From Planctomycetota bacterium (GTDB lineage: Bacteria; Planctomycetota; UBA1135; UBA2386), in NCBI GenBank assembly GCA_020425885.1, contig JAGQRA010000505.1, positions 1-9,233 of the forward strand: a stretch of DNA of 9,233 nucleotides, read 5' to 3'. This document shows positions 1 through 7,022 of this stretch, piece by piece. Each line of letters opens with the position of its first letter. Position 1 is the first letter of the stretch. The notes below the pieces were generated by a model. That model was given only the letters and a program-made list of their open reading frames with translations. It was not told where the DNA came from and made no database searches. A program made the translations under genes and the position numbers.

Positions 1-1
1 C

Positions 2-292
2 GATTCGAATCGGCAACCAGCGCGTACCACCGACCGCAGCTACACGGATTTCGATGATCCGCAATTCGCGCTGCTCTATGTCGAGCCCGCCGAGGATGGG
101 CGCGTCGCGATCGATCTTTACCTCGAGGGCGTGCATTGCACGGCCTGTGTGTGGCTAGTCGAGCGGCTGCCAGCGTTTTTCGATGGGGTCTATCGCTGTC
201 GACTGGATCTGGGGCGTCAGTTAGCGCGCGTCGAATACGATCCCAAGCGGATCAAGCTCTCAACGATCGCGCGGCAGCTCGATCTCCATCGT
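2..292 (+). pseudogene. FixI/CcoI-like copper P-type ATPase, N-terminal fragment
   Basis: The reading frame entering at the left edge encodes the N-terminal heavy-metal-associated (HMA) domain typical of FixI/CcoI copper-exporting P-type ATPases, which supply copper to cbb3-type cytochrome oxidase. The diagnostic part is the metal-binding motif in LEGVHCTACVWLVERLP, followed by the usual LDLGRQLARVEYDP strand and the KLSTIARQLD helix. The segment before it (YTDFDDPQFALLYVEP) also fits this subfamily. After about position 290 the family resemblance stops: the frame continues to a TGA at 740-742, but that stretch reads as antisense of the coiled-coil gene and contains no membrane helices, no CPC and no DKTGT phosphorylation motif in any plus frame. 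The gene is therefore missing roughly 600 residues. By hand count its GC3 is about 70%, against about 84% in the first 31 codons of the convergent neighbour. Either a genomic rearrangement or an assembly chimera could explain it. The true N-terminus lies outside the window. Confidence 0.75.
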
Positions 293-1093
293 GGCGACGC
301 CAGCGCCTTCGTCGGCGAACAGCTCCTCGAGTTCCTTCAGCACGTTGCGCTGCTCGACCGCGACGGATGTCGGATCCTCACCGTTGAACAGCATGTCGTT
401 CTCGAGCATGCGCTGGGCAACGTCGAGGCGCTTGCGGACCGTGGCAATGACCTCCTTGGCCTGGCTCAGCGCCGTGCTGTCGAGGTCGAAGCGGGCACTG
501 TTGGCCGCCATCGCGTCGATCTGCTGCTGCTGGGTCTTCAGCGAACGGATCTGGTCCTGCAGCGCCTCGCGTTCGGTCCGGACGGCAAGCAGCTTCTGCT
601 TCGCGGCATTGACCGCCTGCGCCTGCCGTTCCACGAGGGTCCGCTTGGTCTTCAGGATCGCCGTGTTGTTGACGAAGGAGTCCTTGGTCCGCTGCAGGTC
701 GACGTGGACCCGACGGCGGGCACCGAAGTTCGCGGCCAGTGAGACCTCGCCCGAACCGTCGCCCGAGAGCAGTTGCATGCCGTTGCGCAGCTTCCGCTCC
801 TCCTGGCCGACGACCTCCTGCAGATGCTGGATCGAGCGTTGCAGGTCTTCCAATTCGACCTCGGACCGGGCCAGATCACGCTTGCAGGTCTCGATCTGCG
901 GGTCGATCTGCCGGATCAGCCCCTCGGCGCGCTTGATCTCGAGGTCGATCGGGATCTGGCCGGCGACACTCTCGCGAACGGACGACGCCATCGTCGTGAC
1001 GTAACTCGGGAAGGCGGTGCCCAGGAAAAGGAAGCCGGTCCCACCGAGCACCGCACCGGTCAGGAGCATCCACTTGAGAGTCTTGCGGATCAT
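260..1093 (-). CDS. Membrane-anchored coiled-coil protein of unknown function
   Basis: This encodes 277 residues. Residues 1-30 form a positively charged start (MIRKTLKW) followed by a glycine-rich hydrophobic segment (about 9-30), which reads as a signal anchor or uncleaved signal peptide. The rest, about 50-250, is highly charged and heptad-rich with long Gln/Glu/Lys/Arg helices (for example QLD, EREALQDQIRSLKTQQQQ), so an extended coiled coil outside the membrane is expected. A short less helical break lies near residues 110-130 (SGDGSGEVSLAANFGARRR). From memory, proteins of this design lie next to ECF sigma and small zinc-binding genes in planctomycetes, but no biochemical role is known to me. 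It follows the sigma/zinc-protein pair after a 143-base gap, so it may have its own promoter. There is no clear Shine-Dalgarno sequence. Its 3' end abuts the truncated plus-strand ATPase, so the last residues (MEIELPRDR) may not be native. Confidence 0.85.
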   Translation of the reverse strand: MIRKTLKWMLLTGAVLGGTGFLFLGTAFPSYVTTMASSVRESVAGQIPIDLEIKRAEGLIRQIDPQIETCKRDLARSEVELEDLQRSIQHLQEVVGQEERKLRNGMQLLSGDGSGEVSLAANFGARRRVHVDLQRTKDSFVNNTAILKTKRTLVERQAQAVNAAKQKLLAVRTEREALQDQIRSLKTQQQQIDAMAANSARFDLDSTALSQAKEVIATVRKRLDVAQRMLENDMLFNGEDPTSVAVEQRNVLKELEELFADEGAGVATMEIELPRDR

Positions 1094-1236
1094 TTCGTTC
1101 TCGTTTTGCAGCGACGCCCAATTGCATCGTCAGACCCCGCTGCGAGACGCGCCGCCGACTATTCGCCACCGCCTGCTTTTCTGCTGACATCAGCCCCACG
1201 TGCACCTCGGACTCGCCGAGACAGCGTTGCATGCCG
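1094..1236 (-). other. Intergenic gap with AATAGTCG motif
   Basis: This 143-base gap between the zinc-protein stop and the coiled-coil start is the longest non-coding stretch in the window. It holds a small hairpin (1206-1210 with 1216-1220, CTCGG/CCGAG, five-base loop) just after the zinc-protein gene with no T-run behind it, and one copy of the AATAGTCG motif (about 1157-1164, minus strand) seen at two other gene boundaries. I do not see a convincing -35/-10 pair for the housekeeping or an ECF sigma factor. Confidence 0.4.
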
Positions 1237-1563
1237 TCAGGCTCGGGTGCGTCGGATCTCGGTCGCTGTCGAGCGCAGCAGGCGGTCGCGCAAGTCTTCG
1301 AGGGCAGGTGCCTTGGCCTCGTCATCGCGGGTCCGGAGGTCGTCGACTATCGCGTTGCAGTAGGGACACTGGCTCTCGCCGAGATGGAACTGGACGAACT
1401 CGGCGGCTCCGCCCTCCAACCCACCCTGCAACCAGCTCTGCAGCACGTGTTGGTGCGGGCACGAGATACGCTCCTCGCGCCAGACCGTGGCAACGGTGAA
1501 CGAGAGATGCGGATCGATCTCGCTATCGCCGTGGTCGTGCGTGCTGTCTTCACCGGCCGTCAT
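1237..1563 (-). CDS. Small ZAS-like zinc-binding protein, candidate anti-sigma factor
   Basis: This encodes 108 residues with a potential metal site made of Cys35 (in ISCPHQH), His60, Cys66 and Cys69 (HLGESQCPYC). The spacing C-x24-H-x5-C-x2-C is close to the zinc anti-sigma (ZAS) pattern known from RsrA-type proteins, where the final part is H-x3-C-x2-C. His37 and His39 are further possible ligands. No membrane segment is visible, so it should be cytoplasmic. Its ATG overlaps the TGA of the sigma gene in an ATGA junction (1560-1563), the classic arrangement for translational coupling and stoichiometric production of a sigma factor with its partner. An anti-sigma role is inferred from the motif and coupling; a zinc-dependent structural or redox-sensing partner remains possible. 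The C-terminal quarter is a charged helix (ALEDLRDRLLRS), plausible as a sigma-contacting segment. Confidence 0.8.
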   Translation of the reverse strand: MTAGEDSTHDHGDSEIDPHLSFTVATVWREERISCPHQHVLQSWLQGGLEGGAAEFVQFHLGESQCPYCNAIVDDLRTRDDEAKAPALEDLRDRLLRSTATEIRRTRA

Positions 1564-2213
1564 CGTGCCCCCGGTCGCCAGAGCCCAAGGAAGAGGGAGT
1601 GGTTCGGATCGTGTTGCCTGGCGAAGCCGCGCAACCTCTCGAGCGCGCGGAACTTGATGCCCGCCACGTGCTTCTCGTCGGCAATGCCGAATCGGATCGC
1701 CGCGTCCTTGTTGCGCCCACCGAGCACGAACAGGTACTCGAGCACCATGAGCTTCTGAAACTCACCAGCGGACCAGAGCTCGCCGACGAAGTCGCGCAGG
1801 ATGCGAGCCAGGACCTGTCGCTGGCGGCCGCCGTCCTCGGCGGCGACGACACGCTCCTTGGGCTGCGGCGTCGCCTCGTGGGGCATGTTCTCGAGCCAGA
1901 TCTGGCTGCGATCGGAGTCGCCGTCTGCCTTGCTGGGGATCAGCGCGATCTTGTGCTTGCGGTAGTGGTCGATGACCCTGTTCCTGGCGATGCCGAACAG
2001 GAACTGATCGATCGTATAGACGGGGTCGAACCCACCGATTCCGCGCACCGCCCCGAGGAATACGTCCTGCGTCAGATCCTCGGCAGTCTGGTGATCGGTG
2101 ACGTAGCGCTTCACGTAGAAGTAGATGCGCCGGTAGAAGTCATCCTGCAGCGCCCCCCAAGCCGCTTCGTCCATGGCCTGCAGGCGGCTCATCTCGTGCG
2201 TATGCTCGCTCAT
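1560..2213 (-). CDS. ECF-type RNA polymerase sigma factor
   Basis: This 217-residue protein has the two-domain layout of extracytoplasmic-function sigma factors, which direct RNA polymerase to a small promoter set. Region 2 spans about residues 20-88 and includes the conserved core-binding helix AEDLTQDVFL and the -10 recognition helix region (FLFGIARNRVIDHYRKHK). A linker of about 50 residues, rich in charged residues, follows. Region 4 spans about residues 135-196 and ends in a helix-turn-helix-like segment (KDAAIRFGIADEKHVAGIKFRALERLR in two parts, about 169-195). No extra C-terminal domain is present. It lies 38 bases after the kinase gene and overlaps the small zinc-binding gene by 4 bases, which suggests both kinase and anti-sigma control. 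The start at 2213 gives a complete region 2; Met8 and Met14 are possible later starts. There is no strong Shine-Dalgarno sequence, consistent with coupling to the kinase gene upstream. Confidence 0.92.
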   Translation of the reverse strand: MSEHTHEMSRLQAMDEAAWGALQDDFYRRIYFYVKRYVTDHQTAEDLTQDVFLGAVRGIGGFDPVYTIDQFLFGIARNRVIDHYRKHKIALIPSKADGDSDRSQIWLENMPHEATPQPKERVVAAEDGGRQRQVLARILRDFVGELWSAGEFQKLMVLEYLFVLGGRNKDAAIRFGIADEKHVAGIKFRALERLRGFARQHDPNHSLFLGLWRPGAR

Positions 2214-2251
2214 CGGAAGACGAGATCATACTTCATGGTGCACGGACTCGA

Positions 2252-3577
2252 CTACACGACCCCGATCAGACTCCAGACCGTCACGACGACCAGGAGCACC
2301 AGGGCCGCCACGAACAGCAGCCCGATCAGCTGCGCGGCCACGCCGAGGAGACGAAACGGCAGGCGCAACAACCAGACGATGCCGCGCCCGAAGAACGCGC
2401 TCACCGCGCGCACCGGCAGCATCACCAGGAAGATGATGGCTTCGAACACGCCGAAGATGCTGCGAACCAGCAGACCGACGGGCCCGGACGCCCGGCCCGG
2501 ATCTCGCCACGGCATGCCATCCGGACTGCGGTTCGGGTCAGCCAACCCTGACGCCGTGGACGCTGACGCCGCGGGCAGCGGCGGCGGCTCGAGCGGCCCA
2601 TCGTAGGGTCGCTCTGCGACGGGCAACGGCGGCACGACCGTCATGGCCGGGTCACTGGCGTCGACCAAGTTCGCGCCGGCTCCCGGCGGGGAATCGAAGA
2701 CGAGACTCTCGCCGAGGGCTACCGGTGCCTGCAACGCCCTGAGCAGTTCTGCAACCGAGACGAAACGATCCTCGGGACGCTTGGCCAGGCACCTCTCGAT
2801 GATCCGGCGATCGGCCGGCAGGCTGCCAGAGGGAAAGACCGGCTTCTGGGTCTCGTGCTTGCGCAACACCTCCCATTCCGAATCGCCGCGAAACGGCACG
2901 TCCCCGTACAGGCACTCGAAGAGGATGATCCCCAGGGAGTAGATGTCGCTCTGCGCGTCACCACGGCGCTGCAGCATCTCGGGCGCCATGTAGTACGGCG
3001 TACCACGACTGAAGCTCAGCGAATTGCGCGACTCGGACACGAGCTTGCTCAGCCCGTAGTCGCCGACGCGTGCCACATCGCCCTTCAAGAAGATGTTGGC
3101 CGGCTTGAGGTCGAAGTGGACCAGGGAGTGTTCGTGCAGGGCCTGCACGCCGCGCGCCGCCTGGGCGAAGATACGCAACGCCTCGTCACGCTCGAGTCCT
3201 CCTTGCTGCAGCCGCTTCTGCAAGGTGTCCTGGCCGGCGTAGCTCATCACCAGGAACGGGATGCCGTCGACGATGCCCTTGTCTTCGATCGACACCAGAT
3301 TCGGATGGTCGATCTGGGCGAAGAATCGCACCGACTCGAGTTCTCGGGCAACCGCATCGCGCACCGTCTCGTCGTCGACCTTGAGGAACTTGATAGCGTA
3401 GTCCTTGCCGATCGACTCCTTGCGGGCCTTGAATACCAGCCCGAACATCCCGCCGCCGAGCTTGTTGACGATCTCGAATCCCGGCACATAGCCGGGCTTG
3501 CGGTAGTTCTGGTAGAAGTCCTCCCACGCCACCCTTTCCGGGAAGGACTCTGATGAGCCGATGCGGTGTGCCTCCAT
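2252..3577 (-). CDS. Hanks-type Ser/Thr protein kinase with C-terminal membrane region
   Basis: From the chosen ATG the protein has 441 residues. The kinase domain covers about 34-285: glycine loop LGGGMFGLV (40-48), ATP-anchoring Lys63 in YAIKFLK, Glu79 of helix C, catalytic loop HFDLKPAN (154-161, Asp156, Lys158, Asn161), metal-binding DYG (173-175), GTPYYMAPE (192-200) and DIYSLG (211-216). All catalytic residues are present, so it should be active, but HRD is replaced by HFD (a non-RD kinase) and DFG by DYG. A proline-rich linker (about 295-365) leads to two or three hydrophobic stretches between about 366 and 441, with basic residues between them, probably anchoring the kinase in the inner membrane. 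An upstream ATG at 3649 would add 24 low-complexity residues overlapping the previous gene, so Met at 3577 is preferred. It lies 16 bases after the membrane-protein gene and 38 before the sigma gene. Substrates are unknown; the sigma and FHA neighbours are candidates. Confidence 0.93.
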   Translation of the reverse strand: MEAHRIGSSESFPERVAWEDFYQNYRKPGYVPGFEIVNKLGGGMFGLVFKARKESIGKDYAIKFLKVDDETVRDAVARELESVRFFAQIDHPNLVSIEDKGIVDGIPFLVMSYAGQDTLQKRLQQGGLERDEALRIFAQAARGVQALHEHSLVHFDLKPANIFLKGDVARVGDYGLSKLVSESRNSLSFSRGTPYYMAPEMLQRRGDAQSDIYSLGIILFECLYGDVPFRGDSEWEVLRKHETQKPVFPSGSLPADRRIIERCLAKRPEDRFVSVAELLRALQAPVALGESLVFDSPPGAGANLVDASDPAMTVVPPLPVAERPYDGPLEPPPLPAASASTASGLADPNRSPDGMPWRDPGRASGPVGLLVRSIFGVFEAIIFLVMLPVRAVSAFFGRGIVWLLRLPFRLLGVAAQLIGLLFVAALVLLVVVTVWSLIGVV

Positions 3578-3593
3578 GGTGGAACTCGGGATG

Positions 3594-4172
3594 CTACACA
3601 AGGAAGGCGACGAGGGGGAAGGCGACGCCGCAGGCCAACCCGAGCACACGCAGGCGCCCGGACATGTAACCTCGCGACAGGCGATCGAGCCAGCCGATGA
3701 TCAGGGCCAGCAGCGCCCAGCCGGCGACGATGCCGCCGTACTTGATGGCAGTCGTTCGTTCGAGCCGGCGCAATGCTGCTTGCAGATTCCGCTGTCCCGA
3801 CTCGACGAAGCCAGGATCCTCGGCGACCCACAGGGTCGTCTGGTAGCTGTTGCCGAAGTCATGGACCCGCTCCTTGTCCTCCCGATCGACGACCCGAGCC
3901 AGACGGCTCAACGGAAGGTCGGCAAGCCAGCGTTGCCCCCACCCCGCCACCAGACACTCGGGCAGCCAGAATGGGCGACGTTGCGCCACGGTCCGCTCGA
4001 CCCGAGCCTCCCATCGCTCGCGCAGATGGTCTTCCGCTTTGCGCGAGGCCGAAGCGAAGGCCTCTGCCGCCGAAAGCTCGGCCTCACCGCAAACTGCGAC
4101 GGCGTCGGCGACCGGTTGCGGCTGCTGCGGAGTGGCTGTGATCAGAGTGGTTGCCAGTAGGGCGGCGAGCAT
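3594..4172 (-). CDS. Unknown membrane protein with signal peptide
   Basis: I do not recognise this 192-residue protein. It begins with a short hydrophobic segment (MLAALLATTLITATP) that could be a signal peptide cleaved near residues 14-24, followed by an Ala- and Glu-rich helical part (about 30-65), a Trp-containing middle region (FWLPECL and WLADLPLSRLARVVDRED, about 68-99), and two C-terminal hydrophobic helices (about 145-162 and 173-192). This resembles the layout of TPM-domain phosphatase-like proteins (signal peptide, soluble domain, C-terminal membrane segments), but I cannot see enough conserved residues to assign that family. The soluble part would face the periplasm. A perfect AGGAGG lies 5 bases before the ATG, the best ribosome binding site in the window, so it is probably well expressed. 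The next gene, the kinase, starts 16 bases after its stop, so the two are likely cotranscribed. Confidence 0.8.
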   Translation of the reverse strand: MLAALLATTLITATPQQPQPVADAVAVCGEAELSAAEAFASASRKAEDHLRERWEARVERTVAQRRPFWLPECLVAGWGQRWLADLPLSRLARVVDREDKERVHDFGNSYQTTLWVAEDPGFVESGQRNLQAALRRLERTTAIKYGGIVAGWALLALIIGWLDRLSRGYMSGRLRVLGLACGVAFPLVAFLV

Positions 4173-4177
4173 GAGAA

Positions 4178-4183
4178 CCTCCT
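4178..4183 (-). promoter_or_regulatory. Ribosome binding site of the unknown membrane protein
   Basis: Read on the minus strand this is AGGAGG, five bases before the ATG at 4172. It decides the start codon of that gene and is much stronger than what precedes the kinase, sigma, FHA and coiled-coil genes, which show no clear Shine-Dalgarno sequence. Confidence 0.8.
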
Positions 4184-4203
4184 GGCCGCGCTACGGCACC
4201 GGT

Positions 4204-4219
4204 GTCCGACTATTCGGAC
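4204..4219 (-). repeat. Perfect 6-bp hairpin in the FHA/membrane-protein gap
   Basis: GTCCGA and TCGGAC form a perfect inverted repeat around a four-base loop, inside the 78-base gap between the FHA-gene stop and the next start. It contains one copy of the AATAGTCG motif on the minus strand. There is no T-run after it, so it does not look like an intrinsic terminator; an operator or RNA-processing element is possible. Confidence 0.5.
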
Positions 4220-4250
4220 GCTTCTCGCGCGCGATCACCACCGGCCCCGA

Positions 4251-6962
4251 CTACGGTCGCCACGGCAGCAGCACGAAGGTAACACCCGCGGCAGTCACTA
4301 CTTGCCCTGCATCTACCGGGTGTTCGCCGCGGAACGGGACGCCATCGATCGTGCCGCCCGAACTGCAACCGATGCGAACCTGGCCCGAATTGGACGTGAA
4401 CACCTCGACCTCGCCGGTGGCCGAGTCGACCCGCACGTGCACGTCCTGCGATGGCCCGATCAGAATGCGGCCGTCCTTGCCGCGGTCCTTCATCAGGAAT
4501 ACGCGTTCAGTGCCCGCGACCTGGAAACCACCCTGCAGGACCAGGCCAACGGTCAACGAGCGCGACGTCGGACGCTGGTAGCTCATCGCCAGGGAAGGTC
4601 CGAACTGGATCCGGTCTCCGGGCGAGAGCGTGTGGCGCTCGACTGCTCTGCCGGCTATTCGCACCTCTCCGTCTTCGGCGACCACGACGTCCTCCATGCC
4701 ACCGTGAAAGGACATGCTGCGGCGGATCGTCGCGTGGCGCCCGGCAACATTGGCCAGGATCGGGAGGTCCGCACTGCGCTGTCGCATGTTGCCGATCGAG
4801 ACCGTCTCGCCACGCATGACGAGGTGTTCACCGCCTTCGTCGACCCGGAGCAGGAACGCGGCCTCGAGCCCTTGCGCGCGCGCGAGTTGTTGCTTCATGT
4901 CGAAGATCCGGGTGCGCAACAAAGGTGGCGTCGGCGGCATCTCGGCGAGCCGGTCGGATGCCTCACGGTAGTCCCGACCGCGCGCCAGGGCTGCGACCTG
5001 CTCGATCGCATCGGACTGGCGGCGCAATCCCTGAACCTGGTCGGCAAGCGCGCGCACGGCCGCGGTATCGCTCCAGAGTTTCTCGGCCTCCTCGAGGAGG
5101 CGCTCGGCCTCCGCGAGATCTCGTTGCGACAAGCTCGCCATGGCCCGTGCGGCACAGGCTTCGGCACCGCGTACCCGCTCCGCCACTTCGCGCCGTTGAG
5201 CGGCGGCTTTGCCGGCGAGGCCGGAGTCGACCACGGCGACCTTCTCGACACCGGCCATGCACGCCTCGAAATCGGCGCTGCAGCAATGAGTCACGGCCCT
5301 GCCGGCGCTGGCCAGGAGCCGGTCGGCGATGGTCATGAGGCGTGCATCCAGCCGCTCGGGAGCCAGCAGCCGCGGCCGGGCCTTCAGGATCTCATCGATC
5401 ACCGCCGTCGACTCGGCCACCCGACCATGGTCGATCAGCTCCATGCAACGATCGAGATGTTCGAGCCCCTCGACCTCGGCGTCGACGGCGGCCTCGACGC
5501 GCGTGAGCTCGATGTGATCTGCCTGCACCTTGGCAAGCTCCCGCAGCCGCCCCAGGCAATGCCGCACACCCTGGAGACTGCCAGCGGCACGACCGTGCAA
5601 GGCAGCCAGGGTCTCCTCGAGTCCGCGATCGACAAGGGCCATGCGGGCGCGAACGTCGGCCAGCAGCAGCTGCGCTTCCGCACCGACCCGTCCGGTCGTA
5701 CGCAGCGAGAGCAGCTGAGAGCAAGACTCTCGCAGGTTGCCGTCCTTGGCCGCCTGGCGGGCAGCACCGAGGCGGTGATCGAGCTCCATCAGCCCCTGAT
5801 CGACCAGGTCGAGTTCGCGCCGCGCAGCCTCGTGCATCGGTTCGTCTGCCAGCATCTGCATCAGTTCCTGACGTGCCGCGTCGAGTTCACCGGCTGCGGC
5901 CCGCTCCCTCGCCACCGCGACTCTGACGGCGAGGCCGGCCTCGCGATCCGCCAGGCCAGCGGCGGCCGAAGCGACCTGCACGGCGCCGACGGCCTCGGCT
6001 GCACGACGCAGCTCCAAAGCCAGAGTGCCGTCGCCGGCAACGGTCACGGCCACCGGGCCGGCCCCACCCAACCGCGCCAACGCCACGACGAGACGCCCAA
6101 GCGGCTCGCCGGTATCGAACCCGCAATCGCGGACAGCGACCGCCAGGGCGCTCGCCTGCGCCAGGTCCGCGGCCCCTTGCAGAGCCGCGAGCAGGGCGGC
6201 CCCGATTCGAGCCTTGGGACGTGCCAGCCACTCGATGGCAGGCCGCAAGACGACATCGGATTCGATGGCGCGCCATTCCGCAAGGGCAGCGATGAGGTCT
6301 CCGGCATCGATGTGCCGCTGGATCGCCTCATCGGCCATGGCTGCGGCCGCCCTGGCCAGGCGAGGCCGGACGTCGCGGCCGGCCTCACGATCGACCGCCA
6401 CTGCACGCGCCAACGCATTGCGCGCCTCCCCGACCTCGTCGCGCTCGAGCAGTTCCTCGGCCTGGGCCGCGTACTCCGAAGCCATCCCACGGCGCTCGTC
6501 GACCAGCTTCTCGAGCCGTTGGAATTCCGCCACGATCCGCGCTGCCGCGATCCCTTCGACCCCACCCTTGCCCGAAGGTGCCCCGGCCAGGACGGCCGCG
6601 GCGCCACAGAGATCGCCGGCAGCGAGCAGCGCCTTCGCCTCGTCGAGGACTCGCCGCAACGTGTCGGCGACCTCCTGGGCAGCACCTTCAGTCGCCTCGA
6701 TCGCCTGCGCCAACGCCTGGACCTGCTCGTTGTCCGCCATCACGGCGAGTCGCTTCTGCAGTCCCTGGGCTGCCCTCAGATCGCCCTCGTCCAATCGCTG
6801 ACGACCTCGTTGCAGCAGCCGATCGCGGGCCCGGTCACGAATGTCCTCGGCCTGGCGATCATGCCGGATCAGCGGGTCGGCGGCGAGCTGCAGCGCATCT
6901 TCGAAGCGCTGCTCACGCAGGGCCTTCCGAGCTCGTTGCAGCCTGATGAAGCGATCGAACAT
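4251..6962 (-). CDS. Large helical-repeat protein with C-terminal FHA domains
   Basis: This encodes 903 residues. About residues 1-690 are Ala/Leu/Glu/Arg-rich and built of repeated short amphipathic helices (for example EQRFEDALQLAADPLI and QRDLAEAERLLEEAEKLW), consistent with a TPR-like or related helical scaffold; I see no signal peptide or membrane segment, so it is probably cytoplasmic. About 699-798 fit a forkhead-associated (FHA) domain, which binds phosphothreonine: VSIGN (721-725) at the start of the fold, GRHATI with Arg742-His743 at the binding loop, and SPGDRIQFG near the end. About 815-903 look like a second FHA-like sandwich (GRILIGPSQDVHVRV, then IDGVPF and DAGQVV) that lacks the binding Ser/Arg-His pattern. 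It lies between the degenerate GGDEF gene and the unknown membrane-protein gene, with the kinase next after it, so it could read phosphorylation by that kinase. No earlier start exists in frame before the preceding gene's stop, and no Shine-Dalgarno is visible. Confidence 0.85.
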   Translation of the reverse strand: MFDRFIRLQRARKALREQRFEDALQLAADPLIRHDRQAEDIRDRARDRLLQRGRQRLDEGDLRAAQGLQKRLAVMADNEQVQALAQAIEATEGAAQEVADTLRRVLDEAKALLAAGDLCGAAAVLAGAPSGKGGVEGIAAARIVAEFQRLEKLVDERRGMASEYAAQAEELLERDEVGEARNALARAVAVDREAGRDVRPRLARAAAAMADEAIQRHIDAGDLIAALAEWRAIESDVVLRPAIEWLARPKARIGAALLAALQGAADLAQASALAVAVRDCGFDTGEPLGRLVVALARLGGAGPVAVTVAGDGTLALELRRAAEAVGAVQVASAAAGLADREAGLAVRVAVARERAAAGELDAARQELMQMLADEPMHEAARRELDLVDQGLMELDHRLGAARQAAKDGNLRESCSQLLSLRTTGRVGAEAQLLLADVRARMALVDRGLEETLAALHGRAAGSLQGVRHCLGRLRELAKVQADHIELTRVEAAVDAEVEGLEHLDRCMELIDHGRVAESTAVIDEILKARPRLLAPERLDARLMTIADRLLASAGRAVTHCCSADFEACMAGVEKVAVVDSGLAGKAAAQRREVAERVRGAEACAARAMASLSQRDLAEAERLLEEAEKLWSDTAAVRALADQVQGLRRQSDAIEQVAALARGRDYREASDRLAEMPPTPPLLRTRIFDMKQQLARAQGLEAAFLLRVDEGGEHLVMRGETVSIGNMRQRSADLPILANVAGRHATIRRSMSFHGGMEDVVVAEDGEVRIAGRAVERHTLSPGDRIQFGPSLAMSYQRPTSRSLTVGLVLQGGFQVAGTERVFLMKDRGKDGRILIGPSQDVHVRVDSATGEVEVFTSNSGQVRIGCSSGGTIDGVPFRGEHPVDAGQVVTAAGVTFVLLPWRP

Positions 6963-7022
6963 GCAGTACGCGGCGCGGACGGCGCCACCTCGAACGAGGC
7001 CGCCTTGCGCGGTCGGATTCGA

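Noticed and set aside
293..742. Continuation of the ATPase frame as a 200-residue protein
   Set aside because: Beyond about 290 the frame is the antisense of the coiled-coil gene and shows no ATPase features, so it is treated as read-through after a junction.
1206..1220. CTCGG/CCGAG hairpin after the zinc-protein gene as an intrinsic terminator
   Set aside because: The stem is only five base pairs and there is no T-run after it on the minus strand.
3578..3649. Longer kinase start 24 codons upstream
   Set aside because: The added residues are a Ser/Pro-rich stretch that overlaps the end of the preceding gene in another frame and has no ribosome binding site.
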